Assembly (NCBI GenBank): GCA_028641055.1
Contig: CM054057.1
Coordinates: forward strand, 326,932,941 to 326,996,940
Direction: 5' to 3'
DNA length: 64,000 nucleotides
Source: Alopecurus myosuroides
Lineage: Eukaryota; Streptophyta; Magnoliopsida; Poales; Poaceae
The stretch's first letter is position 1. Every line of letters starts with the position of its first letter. Shown here one piece after another: positions 12,273 through 23,710 of the stretch. A model generated the notes under the pieces. The model was not told the DNA's origin, ran no database searches, and saw only the letters and a program-made list of their open reading frames with translations. The translations under genes were made by a program, and so were the position numbers.

Positions 12273-13135
12273 AGTTCAAGGTAATCATTTCAAAGAAAAG
12301 TGTCTAAACAATGTTCCACACTGGAAATGCTTTTTTTTTGTCGGTAACACGCTCACATAATACCGTTTTACAAACTTGGAAAACTATCAGCTAGCAACAG
12401 GACCCATCAAGATGTAATGTAGGCACAAGCTATGTACATAGTTAAGCAAAAAAAAAAAAACCTAGCACATACTACTTGCTCTATTTCTACATATAAAACG
12501 TTCTAGCAGTTCAAAATCCAAAGGTTCATTACTGTCTTGACAGAAAACCAAACGACGAACATACATAATTACATAAGCACTATACTTTTCTCTTACATTA
12601 AGATGCACGTACCATGAAATACAAGAAGGGGAATAACGATGATATTGGCAAACCTATAGTGACAAGGGCAAAGAGTCAAAAAAAAAAAAATAGAGGTTAG
12701 TTCAGTAACTAATAGAACGAAGGTAAAGTATAATCGGAACACACAAGGGTAGCTGCAACCATGCACAATGACAGTGTAATTGTTCAGTAACTAATTGAGC
12801 AGACAATGAATGAACTGGAGCTCCTCTTAGTTCTACCACGGATAGCTGAAATGCATCAGCAGCTTCTAAGAAGCAAACTGCCAGACAGCTCAAAATGCTC
12901 TGCTTCACGCAAGTTTAAAGCTCACAGAGCGAGCAGAGAGGGATATGATGCAGAAGCAACTAGTAGCTACATGCATACTTGAGGCAAGGATGATGATCCA
13001 GATGTGGAAGAACTCCTTGTAGGGGACGCCGAGGTTGAGCGCCTTCCTACGGTCCACGTCGCAGCCCGGGCACCCCTCATGGTACACTGCCGCCTTCTTC
13101 TCCAGCAACGGCGCTGCTGCCACGCTGCCGGCCAT

Positions 13136-13798
13136 CGATCCTTTCTCAGTACTCACCGGCTGAGATCCACGTAATCCGTGCAGCGCAGTTATTAGCTGAG
13201 TTGGATGGCAGCCTTGTAGGCATGTACAACCTACCATGCGTAAAGCTGATCGAGACATGCATATATTGTCAGCTTGTAGCTGGAACTACTCTGTGCTGTC
13301 GTCTCAATTAAAATTCCGATCCATCTGTGTCCGTGGCATCATGTTTGTCGCTCCTGTCATTTTTTTCCGGACAATATTCTGATCTTCACATGTCCACTGG
13401 TTTTGCACGACGTACTTGTTCAGGAATCTCGTTGAGAGAGATATTGAGTGTGCACACACATTTGGTTGTTATAGTTTTACTCTCTTCTGAGCCTATTTAT
13501 CTCATTCTGTATGTTTCTCGGCATAGCTCACCACACACAAATTATTCTCTCGTAACTTTCAGATGACTGAACAGAAAGTGATATGAATACGTCGCTTTTA
13601 TGGTCTTTGCTTAATTCGGATGTACAGTTGGAGTTGCGTGATTTTTTTGTGTGGGTGCCGGCCTGAATGTCAAATCTGACTGTGATTGTACTGGTGGCAC
13701 TGTTATGCAGTATTACACAACACCCTTTAAAAAAAGTACGGGGAAGGTTTAATGGCATCCAAGCATATGTGATCCCTTTATTTTCAAGAATTAGAAAG
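13136..13798 (-). promoter_or_regulatory. Upstream region of the ZIFL gene
   Basis: About 660 bases between the preferred ZIFL start and the poly(A) end of the next LINE. It should hold the 5' UTR and proximal promoter. The frame stays open up to an ATG at 13258. A weak TATA-like GATAAATAGG is readable on the minus strand near 13493-13502, but nothing else supports it. No iron- or zinc-response element was identified with confidence. Confidence 0.35.
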
Positions 13799-16375
13799 TT
13801 TTTTTTAGACAGCAGGCACTTCTGCTTTAAATTAATAAAACCAACATGTATCAACAAGGATTCAACACCACACACGCTGAGGCATACAACTCCGCCAAGA
13901 ACGGAAGGAAACACCACACCAACAAACTAGAGCATTCATGGGGCCGGTACCCCCACAAACCGGAAAGAACACACCCTCACAGCTAGGAAGTAGAGGTCCT
14001 GCTTGGCTTGATGGCGTTGTAGATCTGTTTAACTCCTTCCCCTAGCCGAAGAAGAGCCTCTCTGTCCTGCGCCTTTGCGAGTCTTGCCCACATCTGCACA
14101 AACATTGCACTTTTAAAGATTATGACAGAAGGGTGTCGAGGCACCACCGACTCAATAGCCAATTTGTTCCGCGAAAGCCAAATAGATCAAGGCAAAGCAG
14201 CAAAGAGCACCCAGCTAATTCTACGTTGTTGTCCAAGAAGCGATTGATTAATGACAAAAAATTGGGGGAAGTTCGCCGGAGCCCAAGAGGTACCAAGCAA
14301 GCTCCGAAGCACACTCCACCCCAACTTGGCTAACACACAAGAGAAGAAAATATGCGTCGCATCCTCCCTAGCTCCACATAAGGCACACGACCCATCCGAA
14401 TGGCCGTGGAGGTCGGCGATATGGCCACTGGACGGGAGACGGTCCAACGTCAGTTGCCACGAAAAGATCCTAACTTTGAGGGGAATCCGTGCCTCCCAAA
14501 GTCCCTTACTATGGGCCACGGAAGCACCCTGAGCTAACGCTTCATAAGTATAAGCAACTGAGAATGCTCCAGATGGCTCCAAAGCCCAGCGGACGCCATC
14601 CTGGCCACCCTCTAGGGTGATAGCACCTACCTCCCCGGTCAATCTGTTCCAACCATCCGCAGCTTCCTGGTCAAAAGAGCGCCTAAAGCCTACCCCCTCT
14701 CTTTCTGAGTCAAACGCCTCCGCCACGGAGAGGAGTGGTTGTCGGCCAAGGCAAAGAGCCACGGAAAACGCTCACAGAGGGGGCCCTCGCCAGACCACCA
14801 GTCAAGCCAGAATCTAGTTCGGGACCCATCCCGAACCACAAATCTCGCCCCAAGTTTGAAAAGGTGTTTGATTTTATGGAGGCTGCGCCAAAACTGCGAT
14901 CCCCCTTGGGTTTGGCCCGCAAAGATATTGTTGGCTTCCGGATACTTTGCCAGCGGCAAGGATTTCCAAATCGAGCACTCTACTTGGAACAGCTTCCACG
15001 CACATTTAAGTATGAGAGCATGGTTCAAAAGCTTAGTGTTAGTCAGCCCCAGACCCCCACACTCCTTCGGCCTACACACCGCCGGCCAGTTCACCATATG
15101 GTACTTGCGTTTCGGGCCTGATCCTTCCTAGTAGAATCAGGCCCGAATGGAATCAAATTTCGCATGGACCCCGTCCTGCAACAGAAACAACATCATCGCA
15201 TATGTAGGGAGGGCCTCCAGGCAAGCATTAGATAGAACTAGTCTCCCCTCGGAGGACAGTAGTCTACCCATCCAAACTTCCACCTTGGACTCCAATTTGT
15301 TGACAAGGAAGTTCCATTGCTCGATCGTGAGTTTGCGATCCGAAATAGGGAGGCCCAGGTAGATAAACGGGAAGGAGCCAAGCTTGCAATTAAGCATGTT
15401 GGCCACTCGGGATTGCTCCTCTATAGGTTGGTCCAGGATAAAGGCTTCACTCTTGTTGAAGTTGATCTTGAGGCCAAACATATTCTCCAAGCAAAGAAGC
15501 AGGAATTTGAGGTTGATGATGGACTTGTCGGTGTTCTGGATGAGAATAATGGTGCGTCCGCATACTGAAGATGGGAAACGCCCCCTGGGACCAGGTGTGG
15601 AACCACTCCCGCAATGTGTCCAGCAGCCCCCGATGCGGATAACATGGCCGAGAGTGCCTCAACCACGAAGTTGAAGAGGATGGGGGATAGAGGATCCCCT
15701 TGATGCACCCCCTCCTGTTGCTGAAATACGGTCCAATTTCGCCATTAATCGAAATCGCTGTTTCCCCCCCGGCAGCCAACTGGTTAATTCGGTGAATGTA
15801 GCCAGAACTAAAACCCTTTCTGCGCAGAACCTTGAAGTGGAAGGACCAGTTAACTCTGTCGTACGCTTTCTCAAAATCTAGTCTCAGAAGCACCCCTCCG
15901 AGCTTTTTAACCTTTAGCTCATGGACGATCTCTGAAAGGGCCAAGGCACCATCCAAAATGTGCCTGCCTTTCAGGAACGCCGACTGGAACGGGCTGATAA
16001 CTCTGTTGGCCACAGGATCAAGTCTCGAGGCAACCGCTTTGGAGATGATTTTAAGGATCACGTTGATAAGCGCAATCGGTCTAAACTGGGTGATAAAGTC
16101 CGCCCCAGGAACTTTCAGAATAAGGGTAAGGACCCCGTAATTGAGTCTCGCCACGTAAATCCTTCCGAGCATGAAATCATTCAGTAAGTGCAGTATCCCT
16201 AGCTTGCACCCCGGGAAAAATTTCTTGAAGAAGGACACCAGAAACCCGTCAGGACCAGGTGATGTATTCGTTTTCATGTCTAGTACAATAGCTTCCAGCT
16301 CCCCCTCGGAGTAGGTGAGCATCAATATTTCATTCTCTCTATCCGAGACACATCCCTCCCCACTTAGGATGTAAT
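13799..16375 (-). pseudogene. 5'-truncated LINE: reverse transcriptase and zf-RVT, frameshifted
   Basis: ORF2 C-terminal half of a plant LINE, read leftward from about 16375. The reverse transcriptase core starts with NTSPGPDGF and continues with FRPIALINVILKIISKAVA, PFQSAFLKGRHI and LRLDFEKAYDRVNW. A frameshift follows GCIKG near 15700. The frame then reads MHQGDPLSPILFNFVVEA and LQYAD; one base is missing inside the catalytic YADD (15551-15564), and the next frame continues with MFGLKINFNKSEAF. Downstream are the connecting region (PKECGGLGL) and the zinc domain CALCGAREDATHIFFSC. A stop lies near 13990, and a poly(A) tail is seen as a T run at 13799-13806. The endonuclease and ORF1 are absent, as in usual 5' truncation. 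No clear target duplication was found. Confidence 0.88.
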
Positions 16376-16552
16376 ATTCGGATAATATAGAAAATCTTGG
16401 ATGTAGTTGTTAGGACAAATACGTATGAGCAAACTTTAGTGAGAAAATATGTCGATATGTAGCCTTAAGAAAAAAAAACAAGAATGGGGGATTTGAAACT
16501 ACTTTAGGTGCTCAAATTTTATTTAATCACAATTTTGCATGAAACGCACGTG
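16376..16552. other. Unclassified AT-rich sequence
   Basis: Between the LINE truncation point and a MITE. No coding or repeat signature seen. Confidence 0.4.
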
Positions 16553-16678
16553 CTCCCTCCGTCTCATATTAATTGTCTTAAACTTGGACAAAAATAGATA
16601 TATCTGGATACTGAAATATGTCTAGATACATCAACTTTTGTCCAACTTGGAGACAATTAATATGAGACGGAGGGAGTA
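16551..16678. mobile_element. Stowaway MITE
   Basis: Element 16553-16676 (124 bp) with inverted ends CTCCCTCCGTCTCATATTAA and its complement. The right flank is TA (16677-16678); the left flank reads TG, so one target base appears mutated. The arms pair along almost the whole length. Confidence 0.9.
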
Positions 16679-17257
16679 TATTTTTTACTGATATTTTTAC
16701 TAAGGAGCGAGAGCATCTTCATTTGGAACCCCACTCCCACCTCACCCCTTATACGATGGACATATATGCCGTGTTATTTTTGGGTGATCTAAATTTACTT
16801 ATGCTGATAAAAGGCCGAACTTCTGAGGTAGAGCGGAGCGTCACGAGTCTGAAGTTGGCCCATCGTGTTCGCACGACAAACGTGGTCCGCGCGGAGGGGG
16901 TGCGGGCGCGGTAGCCCCCACAGTACGGTACGAGTTGTTACAGAGTTGAAGTCGATTTCACCCTTGCCGACCTAGTTAGGTCAGGACCACCTTTATATAC
17001 CTCGTGTAAACCGCCGTTTGGGAGAAGCCACACATCGTAAATCATGGCGCGTTTGTAAACTCACCCAAAATAGTGAAATATTGCTGGCTGACGACAGTGG
17101 TTTTTTCTCTTCCTTTTTGGACGGGGTTTCCACGTTAAAATATTGTGTCCCTGTTGGTTTGATCTTGCTTAACTTTATCGTTATTCTGCTATTGCGTGTA
17201 ACATGCCGGATAGGCTCCACATAAAAAAGTCACCCAACCGGACCTCATACATAACCC
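16677..17257. other. Unclassified interval
   Basis: About 580 bases with no convincing gene. A GAGCATCTTCATTTGG string at 16709-16724 resembles a Harbinger terminal repeat, but no matching right end was found. The short ORFs show no recognisable domain. Confidence 0.4.
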
Positions 17258-17952
17258 TTTTTTTTAAGGAAAATGATTTTCCTTAATTCATTAATAGAGA
17301 AGAAGATGGTGACATAGTTTAGCGACTACAGACCGCTAAAGGCAACGAAAAAGAAGGAAGCTAATCTCCCAGAATTAAGTGACCCAAAGATTTTGCACAC
17401 ACAAGAACCCACGCTCTGGCTGCCATCTTCATCCTTGAAAAAATAACTGCGGGCATGGTGCTAGTGTTCTTAAAAGTTCTTGCATTACGCTCGTTCCAAA
17501 TCTCCCACAAAGTAATCATGAGAAGAGACGACATTGCCTTTTTCCTACAAGGATGTTGCAATACGAGGTGAGACCACCAAGCTTCAATGTCAGGAAAGAC
17601 ATTCCAGATAGGGGGGTCGAAGTCCTCAAGCCTAAGCTAAGTTTTGATGATAGTCCAAATCCGGATAGAGAAGCGGCAATGAAGAAGAAGATGACATGTT
17701 GTCTCGTCGACCCATCTACAAAGAGGGAAAATTTTGCCATTTGACCATCTGCGGCACTCGAGCCGATCGTTAGTCCACACCCTGTTTTGAATGACGAGTC
17801 CAGCAAAAAAAAATTGCAGTTTGGGGGCTCCCAATTCTTTCACACAAGGAAATCCATCGGGGAGAGAACAAGTCCAACAAATTGAGCCAAGTAGGCCAAT
17901 TTACAAGAGTATAAGCCGGAGGAGGTGAGCTTCTAAACAATGGAATCACGGG
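17258..17952 (-). pseudogene. LINE 3' fragment with zf-RVT domain, frameshifted
   Basis: Read leftward from 17952. Successive frames give FPCVKELGAPKLQFFFAG, then the zinc-domain block CRWVDETTCHLLLHC, then SSLLMITLWEIWNERNARTF, in the correct order for a LINE reverse transcriptase C-terminus. At least two frameshifts separate them. A stop occurs near 17360 and the poly(A) tail shows as a T run at 17258-17265. The upstream end is cut at 17953 by the start of a copia LTR. Confidence 0.8.
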
Positions 17953-20612
17953 TGTTGGATGTATGCCCAAAAGGCAATAATATTTGTACATAATTTTTAT
18001 AATTATGATTCATGTTACTATACTATGAATGACGTGGCTTCTAAATATGAGATTCATAGGAAAACTCACGCTCATGTGTAGTGACAGGAACAAGTATTTC
18101 AAACCCTAGTCTTACCCTTTCAGACTAATTTGATGTATGCTTCATGACCGTATTTTCCTGATCATGGACATAGCTTATGTCGGCATCAATGGATAGCATA
18201 TTTTTGGAAGAAAACAATGTGGCTGGGTAGATCCTAGTAGTTGATATGCTAAGAGATTCCATTGCGATGACTTTTGTCTTTAGTGACATATCACATCAAG
18301 GTTATATTATGACATATCCTTAGACCATGAGGTTATCGGGATTGTATATTCTGGAGGTTTTACTTTTTATCTTTACGGTGCTTCAATTGGGATATTCTGG
18401 CGGAGACAAGGTTAATAGGAATCAACACTTTTCGCATTACATCCATGCATGTCATGAATCTCATTCATTGACATATGTTGACCATGTCTACTAAAAATAT
18501 TGCAATAGGACTTTTCCTTGACATTTTTAGAGAAATTCTCAAATAAAGAAACAAATTCGTAAAGTTTTTTAACCAGATATCTATTTTACTCAATCAAAAA
18601 ACTAAATGTGTAGGTGGGGAATAGATGCAAACTCTATAAAAATTTAGGAAAATTACACTAGTTACTATCATGATTAATTGCACTTAGTTAAAACCAAATA
18701 TTTGACTAAAAGTGTGTTCCCACTCAAATTGATGTTCCTCAAAATCAATATTCAGTTACTCGAGATCCACATTATAATTATGATTAGAAAGAAATTTCCG
18801 TCTAGCCAACTAATCATAACCCTAAAGGGTAGGTCACCAAGCTAATCACATCTCATGTGATTCTCGTTCATCTTTCGATGTATGTGCTCCGAGATCATGA
18901 CTATCATGCCAGAACGTCAAGACAACCGACCATTGATCCTGCATGTATGAGATTGATCCTCGCATCCAAGTGATCAATCCATATCCGCCTCTAAGGTTCC
19001 AGGAACACGCGCATCCTTATATCCGAGTGATGGACGCGAACCTGAACCAGTTTGACGGTGCACGGTTTGGAAGAGCATGATCATCTTGATATTTTCAAGT
19101 GAGGAATCTGCTGATCTACGATGCATAATTTTAAAAAATTACCCTATGTAGTCTGCCAAGATCACTATGCAGATAACGATGCATTCCTATACATGCATCG
19201 ATCAAGATCACGACACACTATGCAACGGATTCGATGTAGTCATAGAAGAGTTCTGAACAATCGTAGATCCTCACAACTAGCCCTAGTTGCAAAGGATGTC
19301 GCTAAGCTTCACTCGTCAAGCATCACACGTGTAACCCCTCTTATGATGTGCAGGCGTACGCTCGTGTCAACTGTGAGCGCTCTGCCGTCCAAGACTCGGC
19401 ACCGACGAAGAGAGACAACCTTTCGACGTTGCTAATTGGTAGCACTAATCGACTGCGATTGGAGCTATACGATTCTGGAAGTTTCTCAACACGTGAGAGA
19501 GAACTAGTAATTAGAGCTATGTCCAATCTGGAGAGGACACCTCAAAACCCAATTATAGGAAAATATGATTCAATTAGAATGGCTCTAATTAGACTATCTA
19601 ATTAGATCTTCTAATTCTACTAGAGAGAGAGGCTTGAGAGACAATTGCTCGTAAAATTATGTTTTACCTCAAGCCTTAAGGTCCTTGTATATTTGGAGGG
19701 AAGGGGAATGTACCAAAGGGGGAAGGAGTCCTAGTTGTTCTAGGAGGGGACTAGCCGCACCAAGGAGGTGGTGCACCCCCTCTCCTAGCCCAACTCGGAT
19801 TGGACTCCCACATGGGAGTCCAACTCCACCTCTTCCCCCCTTTTCCATTTTACCTTTTATTTTCCCTTCAAATAAATTTAGGAAAAACACTGGAAGGTTC
19901 CTAGTGACATGATTGGAGACCCTAAGGCCCGTCTTCCAGCCCTACTAAGTGGTGCGGCCATGGGGGCGAATCTCTCGCCTTCCAGCACTCCCCCTTCTCG
20001 ATTTTAGCCCAAAACTCTTTTGGGACCCTATGAATCCAGTAGATAAAATCATCGATAGTGATGGCACTTTCGTTACCATTAGGGTACCCTCTAAATTGGC
20101 TAGTTCAAAAAATGAACTGGTTTTGTGATGACATCATCATTTTAGAAAACTTAGTTCATTTTTTAAAACTAGAGAGGGTAAAGGGTACCCTAATGGTGAC
20201 CCACTGCCATCATTAATCATCGACCTTATCTATTGATGTTAGAAATATATTTCTAACATACCGGGACATATCATGTCCTCCGTTATCTCTCATATAACAC
20301 CGGCATCATTTCTCCCTTATGCTAACTTCCCCCGAAACCTCTCCGGTTGTCACCCGATTTATTTCTATGACATCGTATAGACATTGAACATTCATAAAAC
20401 CAATAACAACATCTTTATTCTCTCAATTAAAGGTTGGCGCGGCTTAAGCGTGTGACTCGTAAAGACTCGATAACACATAGACATGTTCCGGAACTTACTA
20501 AACAATAACCAACAGCGGGACCGCGGACACCCGTGATGGATCATGTGTGTTCACGAAGATCAAGAGAACCTTACAGGTCACTCATTGCACTTATTCCCTT
20601 CACTTCTGATAC
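17953..20612 (+). mobile_element. Copia LTR of BARE/Angela type, diverged, incomplete
   Basis: Starts TGTTGGATGTATGCCCAAAA, close to the known TGTTGGAAATATGCCC start of the Angela/BARE LTR. It continues with the family's usual order, including a CTTAGACCATGAG block at about 18317. The downstream part (19330-19900) matches an inverted copy at about 53640-53990. The LTR end is not defined because an Athila-like LTR starts at 20613. No copia coding domain follows, so only LTR-derived sequence remains. It carries a MITE at 20056-20214. Family assignment is from memory of the LTR start and is moderate. Confidence 0.6.
20047..20223. mobile_element. Mutator-type MITE with 9-bp target duplication
   Basis: Element 20056-20214 (159 bp), with AATCATCGA on both sides (20047-20055 and 20215-20223). 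The terminal inverted repeats are about 55 bp and imperfect; they share TGATGGCA, then CCATTAGGGTACCCT and AAAAAATGAACT. A 9-bp duplication and long TIRs point to the Mutator superfamily. It sits inside the copia LTR, so it is younger than that LTR. Confidence 0.8.
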
Positions 20613-22004
20613 TGATACGTCCAAAATGTATCTCCTTTTCTGAACACTTTTGCTATTGTTTTCCTCTAAACTTGTGAGTTTTGGATAGAACTAACACGGA
20701 CTAACGCTTTTTTCAGCAGAATTACCTTGGTGTCTCGTTTTGTGCAGAAAATCAACTTTTAGGAAATTGCCCAGAAAAGATCCTGAAGTCCTTATTTTAA
20801 CCGAAGACCCCCGGAGCCAGAAGAAGATCCAGAAGGGGCAAGGAGGAGCCCACACCATAGCTGGGCGCCTCCCCCCTAGGTCGCGCCCCGGGTGGTGTTG
20901 TAGCCCCAGCCACCCGCTCGGGCTCCCCTTTTGACTACGTATGCCCCGTAACCCTGAAACAGAAGGGGGTTCGTCATATTCTAGAGAAACACATCAGAGC
21001 GCCGACGCTACCTCAAAACTCAATTCGGGGATGAGAAGTTCATGTTCTGGAGCCTTGCCGGAACGGGAATTCGGAGGAGATCATCACCATCGTCATCGCC
21101 ACCACTTCTCCATCAACCATCCATGATTCCCCCATCCATGTGTGAGTAATCCCCGCTGTAGGCTGAGAGGGATGGAAGGGATTGGATGAGATCGTTCATG
21201 TAATAATGCCATATTGTTGGGGCATAGTGCCTAGTATTCGTTGTTAGTACTTTATATCGTTGTTGCAACTTCTTATGCTTAATGCTTGTCACTAGGGCCA
21301 GAGTGCCATGATCTCAGATCTGAAAATGTTATTGTTTCATGAGTATAATCATGTTTCTTCATCATATCTGCAAGTTGTTTACACATATCATTGTCCGGAA
21401 CCCGAGGTCCCAAAGTGACAATAATTGGGACAACCGGAGGGGATGGCTGCGATGTGAGGATCACATGTGTTCACGGAGTGTTAATGCTTTGCTCCGATGC
21501 TTTATTAAAAGTAGAACCTTAATTACCAGTAATTTCCATTGAGGCCCCGCTGCAACGGGCTAGTAGGACAAAAGATGTTGTACAAGTTTCTCATTGCGAG
21601 CACGTACGACTAAATTGGAACACATGCCTATGGTTTGCCTAGAACTTGGATGCTTTATTATTATCTATCTGCAATGCCCATGTTTTGATTATTATATGAA
21701 CTATCTTATCCATGCAACACCTGTTCATCCATCCCTATGCCTACAGTACTTTAATCTTGTTATTTCCCACAATTGCTACTGCTGTTACTATTTTATTCCT
21801 GTTGTTATTTTACTACTGCTACTGTTATAAAACTATTACCACTGATAAACTGTTGCGAGCAAGTTTACTTTTAGGTGAAGCTGAACAGAAAACTCGGCTG
21901 TTAAGGCTTATAAATATTCTTTGGCTCCCCTTGTGTCGAATCAATACATTTGGGTTTTACTTCCCTCGAAGACTGTTGCGATCCCCTATACTTGTGGGTC
22001 ATCA
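20613..22004 (+). mobile_element. LTR of an Athila-like gypsy element
   Basis: Starts TGATACGTCCAAAATGTATC and ends near CTTGTGGGTCATCA, as in a set of abundant Triticeae gypsy LTRs (about 1.39 kb here). A primer-binding-like CTAGCGCTGTTGCCAGGGA follows about 12 bases later. It was inserted into the copia LTR to its left. The second LTR of this element is not in the window. Confidence 0.75.
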
Positions 22005-22431
22005 AGACTATTTTCTAGCGCTGTTGCCAGGGAGCATAACTTTATTTATTTTCTCACTTGAACGTGATAGTGTTCGCTGCAAGATTTTCATCATGGGAAA
22101 AAATCGTGATGGAGAAGTTCTTATATTAACATGCACTACAAGGAGAGGTACAACTCTGAACACCTTTGTTGCTCTTGATTCACCATTTGTAATGAGTAAG
22201 CTTCTTACACCACCACATGCTACACACACTGCTACTTCTGCTGAGTCTGAAAATGCTTCTGATACTTTTGATGATGCTTCTACTGTGCTTGATGAAAGAT
22301 CATCTTCCGTTTTGATAATTGATGACAACATAACTAACAGGCTAATATCTATTTAGAGCTTGTGCAGGATTTATTTGATACGTATGAAAATGCCAAAGTA
22401 CTCCCAATATATATCCTCAAAGGCTTACAAT
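22005..22431 (+). pseudogene. 5' internal stub of the Athila-like element
   Basis: Holds the degenerate primer-binding site (22014-22032; functional form TGGCGCCGTTGCCGGGGA), then a leader ORF from 22094 starting MGKNRDGEVLIL. Its acidic Ser/Asp-rich part stops near 22354. Another frame then continues with VQDLFDTYENAKVLPIY, so a frameshift is likely. It is cut at 22432 by the TGTT start of the next LTR. The protein's role is unknown; it lies where gag begins in these elements. Confidence 0.6.
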
Positions 22432-23661
22432 TGTTAACCTAAAGGGAAGAGCTCAAAGACAATGCTGAGGAACAGTTTACACATGCAGCGGAGGCTCCGG
22501 TGAAACCACCGGAACCTCCGCCCTTCTGGTGTTTCTCAGTGCATCCCAGGCGCGAGCCTCCGGTGGAGGCTCCGGTGTTACCTCCGCTAAAAACACCTTC
22601 GGGTGCATAAGAGTGGAGGTTGTGGCGGAACCCACCGGAACCTCCGGTGGGCGGAACCTCCGCCCAAACCACCGGAACCTCCGCCGGTTCCGTTGGGCTA
22701 CAGGTGGGCGTGGGCTATGGTGGTACCTCCGGTGCTACCTCCGCTAAAACCACTTTCAGGTGCATAAGAGCGGAGTCTGTGGCAGAACCCACTGGAACCT
22801 CCGGTGGGCGGAACCTCCGCTAGGTCCACCGGAACCTCCGCCACTGAGGTTTCCACAGAAGAGAAAAGGAGCCACGCGAGCGCATGTGAGTGAAGACCAC
22901 CGGAGCCTACGGTTTTGCGTGGGCTGCCCAACAGGCATATTGGGGAAGGGGTATTTAAAGCTCTTCCCCTACCTCTTAAATGCTAAGCTTTGTCCACTCT
23001 CTCTCCTAGCCATTAATGAAGGCTTCAACCTCCTAGATCTCCCTCTCCAACCACCCAATCACTCCATAACTTTGTGGAGAACTAGAGGAGACCTAGATCC
23101 GTGATTCCACCAAAGGAATTGCATATTCATCCACCACATCCTAGTAGATCTAGAATCCTACTTGAGGCCTAGAAACCTTAGTAGATCTTGTGCTTGTAGC
23201 TTCCACCTTGTTGCAAAGAAGCTTCGGATTTGTTGAGAGCCTCCATCCATCTTGTGGAGTGTCCTCAAACTCGTGTAAAGGTTTGGTCAACGCCTTCAAG
23301 TCGACCTCATAGTGGAAACGAGAATCTCCCTCACCGGAGAAGCTCAAGGAGAATAAGGTATGCACAACCGTTCTATTGAGGAGCGCCTAGGTGGCTCCCC
23401 ACCTCTCCAACATAGACGTACTTCTCTTGAGAAGGAACTACGGGAAACATATCCTTGTCTCCTTGTTTACACTTGTGATTTATCTTGTTACCTTTTGTTT
23501 TACTTCCGTTGTGTATATTATCTTGTATCACATAGGTTGCTCAACTAGTTGCACATCTAGAGAACCTTGTTTTATCTTGTTTAGCCATAACTAGAAGGAA
23601 AAGAATAAAAATTGGTAGTCAACCTATTCACCCCCCTCTAGTTGACCATAGTGCAGTTTCA
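22432..23661 (+). mobile_element. 5' LTR of a SIRE/Maximus-like copia element
   Basis: Starts TGTTAACCTAAAGGG and ends ...GTGCAGTTTCA directly before a primer-binding site for initiator Met tRNA. Length 1230 bp. The first 400 bases are packed with CCTCCGGT / ACCGGAGG motifs. A TATA-like GTATTTAAAG occurs at about 22951. The matching 3' LTR was not found at the right end of the element. Confidence 0.7.
22483..22880. repeat. CCGG-rich repeat region in the copia LTR
   Basis: Dense direct and inverted copies of AACCTCCGGTGG and ACCGGAACCTCC. On top of this, a unit of about 157 bp is duplicated in tandem: CCTCCGCTAAAAACACC at 22581 recurs as CCTCCGCTAAAACCAC at 22738, and both are followed by GTGCATAAGAG and CCGGTGGGCGGAACCTCCGC. 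Confidence 0.8.
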
Positions 23662-23663
23662 AT

Positions 23664-23675
23664 TGGTATCAGAGC
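23664..23675 (+). promoter_or_regulatory. Primer-binding site (tRNA-iMet)
   Basis: TGGTATCAGAGC, complementary to the 3' end of initiator methionine tRNA, two bases after the LTR end. It is the usual site priming minus-strand DNA synthesis in plant copia elements. Confidence 0.9.
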
Positions 23676-23710
23676 CTCGGCTCTTGCTAAGGGCTTAACC
23701 GCCTAAGAGT

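Larger units (their letters stand above)
6563..13135 (-). pseudogene. ZIFL: ZIFL-type major facilitator transporter, 17 exons, one-base frameshift in exon 9
   Basis: Plant ZIFL proteins are 12-helix proton-coupled transporters of the vacuolar or plasma membrane, tied to zinc, potassium and phytosiderophore (mugineic acid, nicotianamine) movement. Exons, right to left: 12979-13135, 12613-12653, 11953-12013, 11726-11828, 11505-11607, 11373-11426, 11217-11279, 11081-11130, 10927-11001, 10171-10371, 9683-9770, 8132-8217, 7935-8042, 7469-7513, 7283-7371, 6811-6854, 6563-6660. All introns are GT-AG and phases agree. Seen: CPGC near residue 22, SLPISSLFPFLYFM, the MFS loop motif ADRIGRKP, AYAIEVCRPEHQA, GPTIGGYLAQ, CIWLP-ETLH, FILQNNSV, APAGAG, and the C-terminus FKPFLAVPEQFS. 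Full length would be about 488 residues, normal for the family. Exon 9 lacks one base near 10995-11000, giving a stop after about 229 residues. The start MAGSVAAAPLLEKK is preferred; an in-frame ATG at 13258 would add 41 unconserved residues. Substrate is not predictable here. Confidence 0.9.

Noticed and set aside
13136..13258. ZIFL start at 13258 adding 41 residues
   Set aside because: The extra residues are not like the family N-terminus, while MAGSVAAAPLLEKK at 13135 is.
13799..16375. Target-site duplication of the 13799-16375 LINE
   Set aside because: Flanks AAGAATTAGAAAG and the sequence after 16375 do not match, so the insertion borders remain unproven.
16709..16724. Harbinger terminal repeat GAGCATCTTCATTTGG
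   Set aside because: No partner end or TTA duplication was found in 16677-17257.
19669..19912. Short frames around 19669-19912
   Set aside because: Both strands are open over a purine/pyrimidine-biased LTR segment; no domain or conservation.
22483..22880. Repeated CCTCCGGT motifs as a CRISPR array or satellite
   Set aside because: Repeat spacing is irregular, the motifs occur in both orientations, and the block lies inside a eukaryotic LTR.
23664..23675. tRNA gene at the TGGTATCAGAGC sites (also 29058)
   Set aside because: These are 12-base primer-binding sites next to LTR ends; no cloverleaf surrounds them.
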